Shown: piece after piece, positions 29,752 through 39,999 of the stretch
Position numbering within the stretch: position 1 is the stretch's first letter
Layout: each line of letters starts with the position of its first letter
NCBI RefSeq assembly: GCF_001937065.1
Contig: NZ_MOWR01000003.1
Span: forward strand, 179,577 to 243,576
Source of the DNA: Streptococcus sp. 'caviae'
Lineage (GTDB): Bacteria; Bacillota; Bacilli; Lactobacillales; Streptococcaceae
DNA length: 64,000 nt
Reading direction: 5' to 3'
The notes under the pieces: model-generated
Databases searched by the model: none
Told to the model about the DNA's origin: nothing
Seen by the model: the letters and a program-made list of their open reading frames with translations, nothing else
Translations under genes and position numbers: made by a program

Positions 29752-32700
29752 ATGGACAAGAAAGTGCATTATAAATTGCGCAAAGTTAAAAAAAGATGGG
29801 TAACCGTTTCGGTTGCATCTGCTATGATGACCTTGGCTGCGCTGTCAGGCGGAATGGTTAAGGCAGAATCGGCTGAATCCGGTGTCCCTTCTAAGGATTC
29901 CAATGCTGGTATTGTGACGGCTGCAGAAGAACCAGCTGTAACATCTGCTGATGATGCTACAGCTAATCAAGAGGTTACCAGTTCAGCTGAAACAGCGGCT
30001 GATGACAGCCTTACTATTTCCTCTGAAAATCAAACTCAGGCGGTAAACGCAACAACTCAGGCACAAACAAGTGCTCAAAAAGAACAAAGCTGGACCGCAG
30101 TAGAGACCAATCCTGCTGCAAGTGCAAGCAATACTGGCAGCCGCTCGGAGCAAGAAGCAGTTAACTCTGATGATCTTAGCCTGCTTGAAGGTATGGCTAA
30201 CGTCAAGAAGGTTAATGGTAACTATTACTATTATAATGCCGATGGCTCTGTCCAAAAAAACTACACAGTAGTTGTCAATGGAAAAACCTTGTATTTCGAC
30301 GAGACCGGTGCCTATACAGATACCTCAAGTGTCAAAGTGACTGCAGAATCTTCTTCAGCAGCCACAGAAAATTCTTTTGCCAAATACAATCAGGTGTACA
30401 GTACTGATGCTGAGAACTTTGAGCAAATTGATAATTATTTGACTGCGGAATCTTGGTATCGTCCTAAGTACATCTTAAAAGACGGTAAGACATGGGTTGA
30501 GTCGACAAAAGATGACTTTCGTCCGCTTCTGATGACATGGTGGCCGGATAAAGAAGTTCAGCGCCAGTATGTTAATTATATGAGCAGCCAGCTTGGACTG
30601 GATCAGACTTACAGTACATCAGCCAGTCAGGCCGAATTGAACTTGGCGGCACAGACCGTGCAGGCTAAAATTGAAGAAAAAATTTCGATCACTCAAAATA
30701 CAAATTGGCTGCGCTCAACAATCTCTGCTTTTGTTAAAACACAGTCAGCCTGGAACAGCGACAGTGAAAAACCGTTTGATGATCACTTGCAAAACGGTGC
30801 CTTGCTTTATGATAATGAAAGCAGCCTAACACCTTATGCTGATTCGGATTACCGTATTCTCAACCGCACACCGACTAATCAAACTGGTCAAAAAGATCCG
30901 CGCTACACAGCAGATACAAGTATCGGCGGCTATGAGTTCCTGCTTGCTAATGACGTTGATAATTCTAATCCGGTTGTTCAGGCAGAGCAATTAAACTGGT
31001 TGCATTTCTTGATGAACTTTGGATCGATCTACGCTAACGATCCTGATGCCAACTTTGACTCTATCCGTGTTGATGCCGTTGATAATGTTGATGCTGACCT
31101 GCTTCAAATTGCCGGCGATTACTTAAAATATGTCAAAGGCATTAATAAGAACGACAAGACTGCCAATGATCACCTGTCTATCTTAGAAGCCTGGAGTGAT
31201 AACGATACGCCTTATCTGCATGATGACGGCGATAACATGATCAATATGGACAATAAGCTTCGCTTATCTTTCATCTGGTCACTGGCAAGACCTTTATCTG
31301 TGCGTTCAGGTCTTGAACCGCTGATAACAAACAGCTTAGTTGACCGTACCAATGACAGCGCTGAAACAGCTGAAATTCCGTCGTACTCATTTGTACGTGC
31401 GCATGACAGTGAAGTGCAGGATTTGATTCGTGACATCATCAAGGCTGAAATCAATCCCGATTCGTTTGGTTACTCATTTACAGAAGAAGAGATTGAAAAA
31501 GCCTTCAAGATTTATAACGATGATCTGAAAGCAACCAATAAAAAATACACCCATTACAACACAGCTCTTTCTTACGCCCTGATTTTGACCAATAAATCCA
31601 GTGTTCCGCGTATCTACTACGGAGATATGTTTACTGATGACGGTCAATACATGGCTAACAAGACCATTAACTTTGATGCTATTGAAAGTCTCCTGAAAGC
31701 CCGTATTAAATACGTCTCAGGCGGTCAAAGCATGAAAGTACATTACCTTGCAAACACTGACCGTACAAAATGGGATCAATCGGTCTTGACTTCTGTTCGT
31801 TACGGTAAAGGTGCGATGACGGCTGATGAAACAGGCGATCAATTAACGCGTCAGTCCGGTATTGTTGTTATTGAAGCTAATCAGCCAAGTCTTCGTCTCA
31901 ATGAGGATGAACGCTTGGTAATCAACATGGGTGCAGCTCATAAAAACCAAGCTTACCGTCCTTTGATCTTGACAACTGACAGCGGTGTGGCAACTTATAA
32001 TAGTGATCAAGAAGCAGCAGCGCTTGTTCGTTACACTAATGAAAACGGAGAATTAATCTTTACTGCCAGTGATATCAAAGGTTATGCTAATCCTCAGGTA
32101 TCCGGTTATTTAGCTGTCTGGGTGCCGGTAGGAGCCAGTGAAGATCAAGACATCCGCGTAGCAGCCAGCGAAACAGCAGCAACTGACGGCAAGTCAATCC
32201 ATCAAAATGCAGCTCTTGATTCACGCGTCATGTTTGAAGGATTCTCAAACTTCCAAGCCTTTGCCACAACAAGAGAAGAATATACCAATGTTGTCATTGC
32301 GAAAAATGTAGATAAATTTGCTGAATGGGGAATCACTGACTTTGAGATGGCACCGCAATACGTATCATCTACAGACGGCAGCTTCCTCGACTCCGTTATC
32401 CAAAACGGTTACGCTTTTACAGACCGCTATGATTTAGGTATTTCAAAGGCTAATAAATACGGTACTGCTGATGACCTTGTCAATGCTATTAAAGCTCTTC
32501 ACAGCAAGGGAATCAAGGTGATGGCTGACTGGGTTCCGGATCAAATGTATGCCTTCCCTGAAAAAGAAGTTGTTTCAGTGACACGTGTGGACAAATACGG
32601 CAATCCTGTTGAAGGATCGCCAATCAAAGAAAGTCTTTATGTGGTAGACAGCAAGAGTTCAGGAAATGACCAGCAGGCTAAATACGGCGGTGAATTCTTA

Positions 32701-33996
32701 GAGGAACTTCAAGCCAACTATCCTGAATTATTTGCCAGAAAACAAATTTCGACAGGTCTTCCGATGGATCCGTCTGTGAAAATCAAGCAATGGTCTGCTA
32801 AGTATTTCAACGGAACCAACATTCTCGGACGCGGTGCCGGCTATGTCTTGAAAGATCAAGCCACCAACACCTACTTTAACCTTTCTAAAGATAGTTTCTT
32901 CCTGCCAAAACAATTGCTGAATCAAGAAAGTCAAAGCGGTTTTGTTTATGATGGCAAAGGTTACATCTATTATTCAACCAGCGGCAATCAGGCTAAAAAC
33001 ACCTTTATCAGCGAAGGCGATAAGTGGTATTACTTTGATGCTGACGGCTACATGGTGACCGGTGTTCAGGTTATTGACGGCGATAATTATTACTTCCTGC
33101 CAAACGGTGTGCAATTAAGGGATGCTATCTATGACAATGGCAGTCAGGTCCTGTCTTATTACGGCAATGACGGCAAACGTTATGAAAACGGCTATCATCT
33201 CTTTGGTCAGCAATGGCGCTATTTTAAAGATGGAGTCATGGCAGTTGGACTGACTGAGGTTAATGGTGCTGTTCAATATTACGATGCTTCCGGCTTCCAA
33301 GTTAAAGGTGCGTTTGTCACAACCGAAGACGGTAAAGTAAGATACTTTGATAAAGATTCTGGTGATCAAGTTACTAATCGCTTTGTCAGCAATGCTCAGG
33401 GTCAATGGTTCTACTTTGACGCCAATGGTGTCGCTGTAACAGGTGCCAAAACCATTAACGGCCAACGCCTCTACTTCAAGGCTAACGGTGTTCAGGCCAA
33501 GGGTGAATTTATCACCGACCGCTACGGACGACTCAGCTACTATGATGCAGATTCAGGTGAACAAATCCGCAACCGTTTTGTTCGCAATGCTCAAGGCCAA
33601 TGGTTCTACTTTGACGCTAATGGTGTCGCTGTAACAGGTGCCAAAACCATTAACGGCCAACGCCTCTATTTCAAGGCTAACGGTGTTCAGGCCAAAGGTG
33701 AATTTATCACTGACCGCTACGGACGTCTCAGCTACTATGATGCGGATTCGGGTGAACAAATTCGCAACCGTTATGTGAGAACTTCCAATGGCAACCTTTA
33801 TTATTTCGATAATAATGGTTACGCTGTAACCGGCTGGAATAATATTCACGGCCGCAGACTTTATTTTGACGGCAGCTATCAATACCGTCATGGAGGTCAT
33901 TCACGGCATAGCAGCGCTTTCCGCTATCAGTATCGAATCAACCGCAGCTACAGTCCCTTAGGGCATCTCTTTGGTTTCTTCCGTCCTTTCTTTTAA
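29752..33996 (+). CDS. Glucosyltransferase (glucansucrase, GH70), GtfB/GtfC-type
   Basis: This secreted enzyme splits sucrose and polymerises the glucose into glucan, the matrix of dental biofilm. The signal peptide starts [20 protein letters not shown] and ends near residue 38 (MVKAE). A variable Ala/Glu/Ser-rich region follows to about 140, then a first glucan-binding-like repeat and the GH70 barrel. Catalytic residues are Asp441 (SIRVDAVDN), Glu479 ([10 protein letters not shown]) and Asp552 ([10 protein letters not shown]). The C-terminal glucan-binding domain (from about 1075) holds YF-rich A-type repeats, two nearly identical. The last 35 residues are an odd His/Arg/Phe-rich tail. The best match from memory is S. 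mutans GtfB/GtfC, which make mostly insoluble glucan. Only one copy is present where S. mutans has two. Confidence 0.93.
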   Translation: MDKKVHYKLRKVKKRWVTVSVASAMMTLAALSGGMVKAESAESGVPSKDSNAGIVTAAEEPAVTSADDATANQEVTSSAETAADDSLTISSENQTQAVNATTQAQTSAQKEQSWTAVETNPAASASNTGSRSEQEAVNSDDLSLLEGMANVKKVNGNYYYYNADGSVQKNYTVVVNGKTLYFDETGAYTDTSSVKVTAESSSAATENSFAKYNQVYSTDAENFEQIDNYLTAESWYRPKYILKDGKTWVESTKDDFRPLLMTWWPDKEVQRQYVNYMSSQLGLDQTYSTSASQAELNLAAQTVQAKIEEKISITQNTNWLRSTISAFVKTQSAWNSDSEKPFDDHLQNGALLYDNESSLTPYADSDYRILNRTPTNQTGQKDPRYTADTSIGGYEFLLANDVDNSNPVVQAEQLNWLHFLMNFGSIYANDPDANFDSIRVDAVDNVDADLLQIAGDYLKYVKGINKNDKTANDHLSILEAWSDNDTPYLHDDGDNMINMDNKLRLSFIWSLARPLSVRSGLEPLITNSLVDRTNDSAETAEIPSYSFVRAHDSEVQDLIRDIIKAEINPDSFGYSFTEEEIEKAFKIYNDDLKATNKKYTHYNTALSYALILTNKSSVPRIYYGDMFTDDGQYMANKTINFDAIESLLKARIKYVSGGQSMKVHYLANTDRTKWDQSVLTSVRYGKGAMTADETGDQLTRQSGIVVIEANQPSLRLNEDERLVINMGAAHKNQAYRPLILTTDSGVATYNSDQEAAALVRYTNENGELIFTASDIKGYANPQVSGYLAVWVPVGASEDQDIRVAASETAATDGKSIHQNAALDSRVMFEGFSNFQAFATTREEYTNVVIAKNVDKFAEWGITDFEMAPQYVSSTDGSFLDSVIQNGYAFTDRYDLGISKANKYGTADDLVNAIKALHSKGIKVMADWVPDQMYAFPEKEVVSVTRVDKYGNPVEGSPIKESLYVVDSKSSGNDQQAKYGGEFLEELQANYPELFARKQISTGLPMDPSVKIKQWSAKYFNGTNILGRGAGYVLKDQATNTYFNLSKDSFFLPKQLLNQESQSGFVYDGKGYIYYSTSGNQAKNTFISEGDKWYYFDADGYMVTGVQVIDGDNYYFLPNGVQLRDAIYDNGSQVLSYYGNDGKRYENGYHLFGQQWRYFKDGVMAVGLTEVNGAVQYYDASGFQVKGAFVTTEDGKVRYFDKDSGDQVTNRFVSNAQGQWFYFDANGVAVTGAKTINGQRLYFKANGVQAKGEFITDRYGRLSYYDADSGEQIRNRFVRNAQGQWFYFDANGVAVTGAKTINGQRLYFKANGVQAKGEFITDRYGRLSYYDADSGEQIRNRYVRTSNGNLYYFDNNGYAVTGWNNIHGRRLYFDGSYQYRHGGHSRHSSAFRYQYRINRSYSPLGHLFGFFRPFF
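33376..33770 (+). repeat. Tandem 195-bp repeats in the gtf glucan-binding domain
   Basis: Two copies of a 195-bp (65-residue) unit lie head to tail; the same QWFYFDANG codons recur at 33406 and 33601. They differ by only a few mostly silent bases, implying recent duplication or gene conversion. Such repeats change copy number readily. Confidence 0.9.
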
Positions 33997-34046
33997 GAAA
34001 GGAGCAGAAGCGTTAAGAACTTGTTTTATCAGACAGGTCCGTTAAA

Positions 34047-34062
34047 CTTACAATTCTGTAAG
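34047..34062. promoter_or_regulatory. BceR/MbrC-type operator upstream of mbrA
   Basis: CTTACAATTCTGTAAG contains TTACA-N4-TGTAA, an exact match to the TNACA-N4-TGTAA box described for BceR-like regulators. A further TGTAAG half-site follows 21 bases later (34078-34083). It lies about 110 bases before the mbrA start codon. Confidence 0.7.
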
Positions 34063-34065
34063 ATT

Positions 34066-34100
34066 AAGACATCCAAGTGTAAGTCTTGGGTGTCTTTTTT
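34066..34100 (+). terminator. Terminator of gtf, lying between the operator and the mbrA promoter
   Basis: AAGACATCCAAG / CTTGGGTGTCTT arms around a TGTAAGT-like loop are followed by TTTT. Confidence 0.8.
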
Positions 34101-34127
34101 GCTATAGAATAAAGGTACCTAAAGGAA

Positions 34128-34156
34128 GTGACCTTCCAAATGAATTAAGGTATAAT
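34128..34156 (+). promoter_or_regulatory. mbrA promoter
   Basis: GTGACC (34128-34133), 17 nt and TATAAT (34151-34156) lie directly before the ribosome-binding site, so the leader would be only about 10-12 nt. The weak -35 is consistent with dependence on an activator. Confidence 0.55.
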
Positions 34157-34172
34157 GAAAAAAGGAGATTGT

Positions 34173-34925
34173 ATGTTTTTAGAAATTAATCATTTAGAAA
34201 AAATCTTCCGCACGCGCTTTTCCAAAGAAGAAACACGCGCCTTGCAGGATGTTGATTTTAAGGTTGATAATGGTGAATTTATTGCCATCATGGGAGAATC
34301 CGGTTCAGGCAAGACGACCTTGCTGAATATCCTAGCAACCTTGGAAAAGCCGACAAACGGAACGGTTATCTTAAACGGCAAGGACATCACTAAAATTAAG
34401 GAAGGCGAATTAGCCAGTTTTCGTCTGAAAAATTTAGGTTTTGTTTTCCAAGAGTTTAATCTGCTGGATACGCTTTCTGTCAAAGATAATATATTTTTAC
34501 CGCTTGTTCTGGATCGTAAGAGCTACAAGGAAATGGAGCAGCGCCTGCAGCGTATTGCTGCTAAGCTGAGAATTCAGGATTTATTGGAAAAACGGCCCTT
34601 TGAGCTTTCCGGCGGGCAAAAGCAGCGTGTCGCTATCGCCCGAAGCTTAATCACGAATCCTCAGATTCTTTTGGCAGACGAGCCTACAGCAGCCCTTGAT
34701 TACCGCAATTCGGAAGACTTGCTGAATTTATTTGAGGCCATTAATGCTGACAGTCAAACCATTCTCATGGTTACTCACTCAGCTAACGCAGCCAGCCATG
34801 CTAAACGTGTTCTTTTTATCAAAGACGGCCGAATTTTTCACCAAATTTATAAGGGCAACAAAGACAATCAGGAATTCAGCAAGGATATCTCACTGACCAT
34901 GTCAGCTCTTCTAGGAGGTGAGTAA
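34173..34925 (+). CDS. mbrA: Bacitracin-resistance ABC transporter ATPase MbrA
   Basis: MbrA is the ATPase of a BceAB-type transporter that both senses bacitracin and removes it from its lipid target. Walker A GESGSGKTT is at about residues 39-47, signature LSGGQKQRVAIA near 146, and Walker B ILLADEPTAALD near 165. The start is the ATG at 34173 with AAAGGAG upstream; a frame opening at 34155 lies in the -10 box. mbrB starts one base after the stop. With mbrB, mbrC and mbrD it reproduces the S. mutans mbrABCD set downstream of gtf genes. Confidence 0.92.
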   Translation: MFLEINHLEKIFRTRFSKEETRALQDVDFKVDNGEFIAIMGESGSGKTTLLNILATLEKPTNGTVILNGKDITKIKEGELASFRLKNLGFVFQEFNLLDTLSVKDNIFLPLVLDRKSYKEMEQRLQRIAAKLRIQDLLEKRPFELSGGQKQRVAIARSLITNPQILLADEPTAALDYRNSEDLLNLFEAINADSQTILMVTHSANAASHAKRVLFIKDGRIFHQIYKGNKDNQEFSKDISLTMSALLGGE

Positions 34926-34926
34926 A

Positions 34927-36930
34927 ATGTTCTATGTCAAATTAGCTCTCAATAATATCAAGCAGTCCTACAAATATTTTGCTCCTTTCTTTCTGGTCAG
35001 CGTCACAACCTTTTTATTCAGCGGCATTACACTGCTCATTTTACTGAGTCCGGCCGCTAAAAGCATGGGGACTGGTACGACTGCCTTAGGATTGGCTAAC
35101 ACTGTTCTGAGTATTTTTGCTGCCATCATGTGTCTTTACAGTTACAATTTCCTGTTAAAGCAGCGCAATCAGGAATTTGGGCTTTATAACATTCTGGGCA
35201 TGAACAAAAAGCAGATTATCTGGCTGTCTTCCATAGAACTAACTATCATTTATCTGGTAACTATGGTTCTGGGAGTTATTTTAAGTTTGGTCTTTGCTAA
35301 CTTTTTTAACCTGATCTTTATTAACTTAGTGCATTATGATCAGCTGAATTTTTCTGTTAATCCAAAGGCTTTTACGATAAATATTCTCTTATTTGCAGCT
35401 ATCTTTGTTTTGCTTGAAGTTGTCAGTGCCATTAGAATCTACCGTTCATCGGCACTCAACCTGTTCAGCAATCAAAGCCAAGGAGAGCGCGAGCCTAAGG
35501 GCAATATTATTTTAGCTTTTATTGGTATCTTAGCCCTTGGCTATGGTTACTATTTATCAGTTTCTTCAGTAAATCTGAGTGCTCTTACAGGAATTGTGCG
35601 TTTTTTCAAAGCTATCTTAGCGGTTATTTTGGGAACCTATTTATTTTATATCAGTTTCATCACATGGTATTTGAAATTTCGCCGAAAAAGCAAACGCTAT
35701 TTTTACAAACCTGAGCATTTTGTCACCACCTCACAGATGATTTTCCGCATGAAACAAAATGCTGTCGGGCTGGCTAACATTACCTTGCTTGCGATCATGG
35801 CTTTTGTGACGGTGTTTTCAACAGCTGCCCTTTATACCAGCAACGAAAACCTTGTTCAAATGAGTTATCCTAAGAACACTATGATTGACTTCTATAAAGT
35901 TACTAACCGCAAGGAAGTACAGGATCTGGTTAAAACAAAAGCTGTAGAACCTCTTAAAAAAGCAGATAAAAATTTTCATAAGTCCTTTGATCAGTACCAG
36001 TCAGTAAGTTTTGCCGTTCCTTACGGTCGGCTTAAAACCTTAAAGGTCAAACCTTCTTTTATTTCTAAGAATCCCTATGAACATATGGATAAGGTCGGTG
36101 TTGTAGAAGTTGTCACTCAGGATGATTTCAGAAAAGTGGGCAATAAGGTCAAGCAGCTTGCTGCAGATGAGGTCGCTTTTTATGATTACAACCTGAATAA
36201 ATCCTTTCAGTTTGATACCGTTAATTGGCTCGGTCAGCATTATAAAAAGGCTGCCTCTGTTAAAAGCATCAAAAACATGAAGATTGCAAATATCGGTATT
36301 CCAGCGGGGCTTCTCATCGTTTCTGATGATAGTGTCATGGCTGCCATGACTGAAATTTACAATAAATCAGCTGTTTCGCCATCCAATTATTCCTACTCTG
36401 CTTATGCCAACCTGTCTAAAAAGGAGCAGCAGGTCTTAATGGATATTTCAAGGAAAAACGGCGGTGCCCTCATCAATCAAAAAAAAGGCTTGTTTGCTGA
36501 TCTTTCAACTGCCCAGAGTTATCGTGAGGAAGTCTTGAAACTGTCCGGCGGCTTTCTTTTTACAGGATTCTTGCTGGGGATAGCCTTTTTGCTAGGAGCC
36601 GCTTTGATTATTTACTATAAGCAGCTGTCTGAAGGGACTCAGGACAAACGTTCCTATACCATTCTGCAAGAAGTCGGTATGAGTCTAAAACAAGTTAAAC
36701 AGACCATTAATTCACAGATTATCCTGGTCTTCTTTATGCCTTTGGCTATTGCCATCATGCACTTTATCTTTGCATTGCCGATTTTGAAACAGCTCCTTCT
36801 CATATTTGGTGTGCAGGGTGACCGGCTTATCTATACAGTCAGTGCTTTGACGATTTCTGGCATACTAGTCATTTACTTTATCATTTACAAAATTACCAGC
36901 AGAACTTATTACAAATTAATCGAAAGATAA
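34927..36930 (+). CDS. mbrB: Bacitracin-resistance ABC transporter permease MbrB
   Basis: This is the BceB-type permease, with about ten membrane segments. The large extracellular domain between segments seven and eight (about residues 300-535) is the hallmark of peptide-sensing permeases. It is followed by FLLGIAFLLGAALIIYYKQLSEG. FtsX-like segments at both ends (LYNILGMNKKQI near 98 and YTILQEVGMSLKQVK near 575) match the family. The start is the ATG at 34927, with AGGAGG eight bases upstream inside mbrA. The length of about 667 aa is right for BceB. It is thought to signal to MbrD. Confidence 0.92.
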   Translation: MFYVKLALNNIKQSYKYFAPFFLVSVTTFLFSGITLLILLSPAAKSMGTGTTALGLANTVLSIFAAIMCLYSYNFLLKQRNQEFGLYNILGMNKKQIIWLSSIELTIIYLVTMVLGVILSLVFANFFNLIFINLVHYDQLNFSVNPKAFTINILLFAAIFVLLEVVSAIRIYRSSALNLFSNQSQGEREPKGNIILAFIGILALGYGYYLSVSSVNLSALTGIVRFFKAILAVILGTYLFYISFITWYLKFRRKSKRYFYKPEHFVTTSQMIFRMKQNAVGLANITLLAIMAFVTVFSTAALYTSNENLVQMSYPKNTMIDFYKVTNRKEVQDLVKTKAVEPLKKADKNFHKSFDQYQSVSFAVPYGRLKTLKVKPSFISKNPYEHMDKVGVVEVVTQDDFRKVGNKVKQLAADEVAFYDYNLNKSFQFDTVNWLGQHYKKAASVKSIKNMKIANIGIPAGLLIVSDDSVMAAMTEIYNKSAVSPSNYSYSAYANLSKKEQQVLMDISRKNGGALINQKKGLFADLSTAQSYREEVLKLSGGFLFTGFLLGIAFLLGAALIIYYKQLSEGTQDKRSYTILQEVGMSLKQVKQTINSQIILVFFMPLAIAIMHFIFALPILKQLLLIFGVQGDRLIYTVSALTISGILVIYFIIYKITSRTYYKLIER

Positions 36931-36933
36931 GAC

Positions 36934-36959
36934 AAGTGGCGATTTTTCGCCGCTTTTTT
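36934..36959 (+). terminator. Terminator-like hairpin between mbrB and mbrC
   Basis: AAGTGGCGA / TCGCCGCTT with a TTTT loop and a T-run (36934-36959) ends 14 bases before the mbrC start. It should lower readthrough from mbrAB into mbrCD. Confidence 0.75.
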
Positions 36960-36973
36960 GGTAGAATAAAATT

Positions 36974-37648
36974 ATGAAAAAGCAAGGAAAAGTTTATATA
37001 GTTGAAGATGATGCTACCATCGTCAGCTTGTTAAAAAATCATTTGGGACAGCAGTACCATGTCAAAAGTGTCGATAATTTCAGGGCTATTTTGCAGGAAA
37101 TCGCTGAGTTTAAACCGGATTTAGTGCTTATGGATATTACCCTGCCTTATTTTAACGGTTTTTATTGGACCACTGAAATCAGAAAACAGCTGCTGACCAT
37201 GCCGATTATTTTCATTTCCAGCGCCGATGAAGAAATGAATGCCGTAATGGCTATGAATATGGGAGGCGATGATTTTTTGAGCAAGCCTTTTTCGCTTCCT
37301 ATCCTCGATGCTAAAATCGCTGCATTTTTGCGCCGGGCTAATGAATTTACCAAACAGAGCCATCAAATTGGGGACTTCGAGCTGACTCTGGACGGGGTAT
37401 TTTCCAATACGGAAATGCAGCAAAAAATTCAGCTGACGCCAACCGAAACCAAGATTCTCTCCTTGCTGATTGACCATAAAGGCGAAGTGGTTACAAAAGA
37501 ATCTCTTCTCAATCAGCTGTGGGAAGGTGAGGAATTCATTGACCAAAACACGCTCAGTGTCAACATGACCAGACTGCGCAAAAAGGTGCAGACCCTGAAT
37601 TTTGATAAAATTCATACAGTCAGAGGAGTGGGGTACTTGATCAAATGA
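36974..37648 (+). CDS. mbrC: Response regulator MbrC
   Basis: MbrC is an OmpR-family regulator that, when phosphorylated by MbrD, activates mbrA. The receiver domain (1-115) has the acidic pair EDD (11-13), phospho-acceptor Asp54 (VLMDITLPYF) and Lys near 103 (FLSKPFSLP). The winged-helix DNA-binding domain spans about 130-224 (LTPTETKILSLLIDHKGEVVTKE). No Shine-Dalgarno precedes the ATG; TAGAAT at 36962-36967 is spaced so that transcription could start at the ATG itself. mbrD overlaps its stop by 4 bases. Confidence 0.92.
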   Translation: MKKQGKVYIVEDDATIVSLLKNHLGQQYHVKSVDNFRAILQEIAEFKPDLVLMDITLPYFNGFYWTTEIRKQLLTMPIIFISSADEEMNAVMAMNMGGDDFLSKPFSLPILDAKIAAFLRRANEFTKQSHQIGDFELTLDGVFSNTEMQQKIQLTPTETKILSLLIDHKGEVVTKESLLNQLWEGEEFIDQNTLSVNMTRLRKKVQTLNFDKIHTVRGVGYLIK

Positions 37649-38595
37649 TTAGAGCTTATTTTAAAGAATACAGTAACTGGTATATGATGTACGTGCTGCT
37701 TAGCTTGACTTTTTTGCTGACCTTTTACCTCTATCACCTGCCGTTCTCCTACTTTATCAGCAGCCTTATTTTTAATGGGACAATTTTAGTGCTCATCAGC
37801 CTGTACTGGTACTGGAAATTTTATCAAAAAATAAAGAGCCTGCATCATTTTATGACGGTCAGAGAGCTGAAAAATTTGAATTTTTTACAGGCACCCAGCG
37901 ATCTGGCCTATAAGGCAGCGCTTGAGAAAGTATTGGAAGAACAGCTTGATGACAGACTTTACTATAAAGCGCGTGAGGAAAGCTTGCAGCAGCTCATAAA
38001 AATGTGGTCGCATCAAATGAAAGTGCCGATTTCTGCCATTTCTTTAATGGCGCAAACCAATCATCTGAAACAAGGGGATGTTCAAAGTCAGCTTTTAAGG
38101 CTGGAAAATGATTTAGCCCGGCTTTTAAACTATGTTAAATTCAGTCAGAATCAGAGCGATTTTCGTTTTGAAAAATGTCAGGTTCGTGAGATATTGGTTG
38201 ATTTGATCAAGAAAAATCAGGTTTTCTTTTTGCAAAAAGAAATTTCGGTAAGCATTCAGGGTGACTGGGAGCTCAAATCAGATAAGAAGTGGCTGAGCTT
38301 TGTCTTTTCACAAATTTTGGATAATGCCATCAAGTACAATAAAAAGGGCGGTCACATCACTATTTTGATTCAGGAAAATCAGGTACTTATTGAAGATACA
38401 GGAATGGGAATTTTAAAGGAAGATATTCCCAGACTTTTTGAAGAAGGTTTTACAGGCTACAATGGACATGAACATCAAAAAGCGACGGGCTTAGGCCTTT
38501 ATATGGCCAAAAAAATATTAAACAGCCTTGAGCTGGAAATTGCCGTTGACAGTCAGATTGACCAAGGAACGCAAGTCTGCATCACCAGAAAATGA
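37645..38595 (+). CDS. mbrD: Intramembrane-sensing histidine kinase MbrD
   Basis: MbrD is a BceS-type kinase. Two membrane segments (about residues 14-31 and 37-58) are joined by only a few residues, so there is no sensor domain; input comes from MbrAB. The dimerisation/phosphorylation motif is KMWSHQMKVPISAIS, with His123. The ATPase domain shows QILDNAIKYNKKGG (N box), EDTGMGI and GFTGYNGHEHQKATGLGLYMAKK (G boxes). The length of 316 aa is typical. The ATGA overlap with mbrC indicates coupling. Confidence 0.92.
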   Translation: MIRAYFKEYSNWYMMYVLLSLTFLLTFYLYHLPFSYFISSLIFNGTILVLISLYWYWKFYQKIKSLHHFMTVRELKNLNFLQAPSDLAYKAALEKVLEEQLDDRLYYKAREESLQQLIKMWSHQMKVPISAISLMAQTNHLKQGDVQSQLLRLENDLARLLNYVKFSQNQSDFRFEKCQVREILVDLIKKNQVFFLQKEISVSIQGDWELKSDKKWLSFVFSQILDNAIKYNKKGGHITILIQENQVLIEDTGMGILKEDIPRLFEEGFTGYNGHEHQKATGLGLYMAKKILNSLELEIAVDSQIDQGTQVCITRK

Positions 38596-38664
38596 AATCT
38601 GCTCAAGCATTTTTGAGGTTCTTTAAAAAATTAAAAAGAATTTTAGGAAGTTTTCCGTAATCAT

Positions 38665-38721
38665 AAAAAGAGACCAAAAGGCTGACAGTCTTTGTTAAGA
38701 ATGTGGCCTTTTAGTCTCTTT
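38665..38721. terminator. Bidirectional terminator between mbrD and citC
   Basis: AAAGAGACCAAAAGGC pairs with GCCTTTTAGTCTCTTT with a loop of about 24 nt. It serves two convergent genes. Confidence 0.8.
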
Positions 38722-38732
38722 GTTTATGTTAA

Positions 38733-39779
38733 CTAGTAGTGGATGACATTAGCTTCTTTTTGGATTTTGCGAATAAGCGGCTGAGCTTCAGGACTCAAAA
38801 AATAATTTAGACTTGTCGGAGGCAAAAGCTCTTTTAAAATGTCCAGATTTCCTTCTTTGAGAGCCTGCCGGACAGTCGAAGCACTGATTGGGCCGCTTTT
38901 ATAGGCCTTGCGGGGGATAACCAAACACTCAATTCCCTGTTTGGGCAGCTCCTCAAGCATAATCTTATTGTAAATACCGGTTACCAGACTTGTCGGCTCC
39001 TCTCCAACATAGCGCTTTTGAATGCCCAAATGCTGAGCGATACGCGTAAAAATAGCCAAATCAATGCGCGCCTGACTTTCAATAACAGCTGCCTGATCTT
39101 TTTGGAAGTAGCTTGGAAATGTTGATTTGCTGATGATATAAGGACCGGTTTCATGGTAGCAAATATTGGCTAGATGAGCAGTTCCTTCCAAAATAAGCCT
39201 TTTTCGAATGTCAAAAGGAATCAGACTGCTGTCTTCACTGACCATAAAAAGGTGCAGAACATCATTATCGGCAGCTGCTTTTTCAACTAGATACTGATGT
39301 CCCAAGGTGAAAGGATTGGCATTAATCACCAAGGCAGCAGCAGTAGGAGCTTTACGTTCGGGCAGCTGGAGAGTTTTGAGATAGTTATCAAAGCCATCTT
39401 TCTTATTTTCCATGAAAACAATTTGATTATCAGCCCTGGCAATCTCGTAAAAGCCTAAATCACCAAAAAATCTGGCCGTACAGGGTTTAGTATAGAGAAA
39501 AATATGGGTATTGCCGCGTTCGAATTGAACATTGATGAGATGGGTGACAATTTCATTGAGCAATCCTTCTCCTTGATAACGGCTGCCGACACTTAGACAG
39601 CGAAGGGTATTGCCAAAACAGCTACCTGTGGCGATAACATTGAGATCGTCATCAAACATGGCACAGGTATAGTCCAGATTGGCATCCCGGTGAATGCCTT
39701 CTTTTTCCAGCAGGACATCAATCTTTTGCAGGCTGTTTTTATCGGAAGGGTAAATTTTTGAAATCGGATAGGTTGGCAT
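38733..39779 (-). CDS. citC: [Citrate lyase] ligase CitC
   Basis: CitC acetylates the thiol of the citrate lyase acyl-carrier prosthetic group, using acetate and ATP, which switches the lyase on. The N-terminal part (about 1-140) resembles a GNAT acetyltransferase domain (GSRYQGEGLLNEIVTHLI). The C-terminal part is a nucleotidyltransferase with the HIGH-like motif NANPFTLGHQYLVEKAA (about residue 157) and the late motif ISASTVRQAL. The length of 348 aa is normal. AAAGGAG precedes the ATG. It is transcribed away from the rest of the cluster and divergent from the AbrB-family gene. Confidence 0.92.
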   Translation of the reverse strand: MPTYPISKIYPSDKNSLQKIDVLLEKEGIHRDANLDYTCAMFDDDLNVIATGSCFGNTLRCLSVGSRYQGEGLLNEIVTHLINVQFERGNTHIFLYTKPCTARFFGDLGFYEIARADNQIVFMENKKDGFDNYLKTLQLPERKAPTAAALVINANPFTLGHQYLVEKAAADNDVLHLFMVSEDSSLIPFDIRKRLILEGTAHLANICYHETGPYIISKSTFPSYFQKDQAAVIESQARIDLAIFTRIAQHLGIQKRYVGEEPTSLVTGIYNKIMLEELPKQGIECLVIPRKAYKSGPISASTVRQALKEGNLDILKELLPPTSLNYFLSPEAQPLIRKIQKEANVIHY

Positions 39780-39890
39780 GGCTTACTCCTTTATCAAATA
39801 GCGATCATCTGTAAGCGTAGAAGATGACTAAATTAAAGCACTGACATTTCTTATATTTTAGCACTAACCAGATCTTTTTTAAATATAAAC

Positions 39891-39925
39891 AGTCATTTTA
39901 AACACTTTTAAAACCTAAAATGACT
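39891..39925. promoter_or_regulatory. Inverted repeat between citC and the AbrB-family gene
   Basis: AGTCATTTTA (39891-39900) and TAAAATGACT (39916-39925) are perfect reverse complements with a 15-nt spacer. They are flanked by further TTTTAAA-rich near-copies up to 39953. It lies in the middle of a divergent intergenic region and may be an operator for the GntR regulator. Confidence 0.5.
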
Positions 39926-39999
39926 TTATAAACCGTTTTAAATGTGTCATAATAAAGGGGAAGTTGTCATGTTGATTATTAAGATAAGAAGGAAAAATT

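Noticed and set aside
32100..32400. Boundary between two fused gtf genes
   Set aside because: The GH70 domain is continuous with no frame break. The idea of an ancestral recombination cannot be judged from this sequence alone.
37121..37615. 164-codon minus-strand open frame opposite mbrC
   Set aside because: It is antisense to a well-defined response regulator, and its composition is a shadow of that gene.
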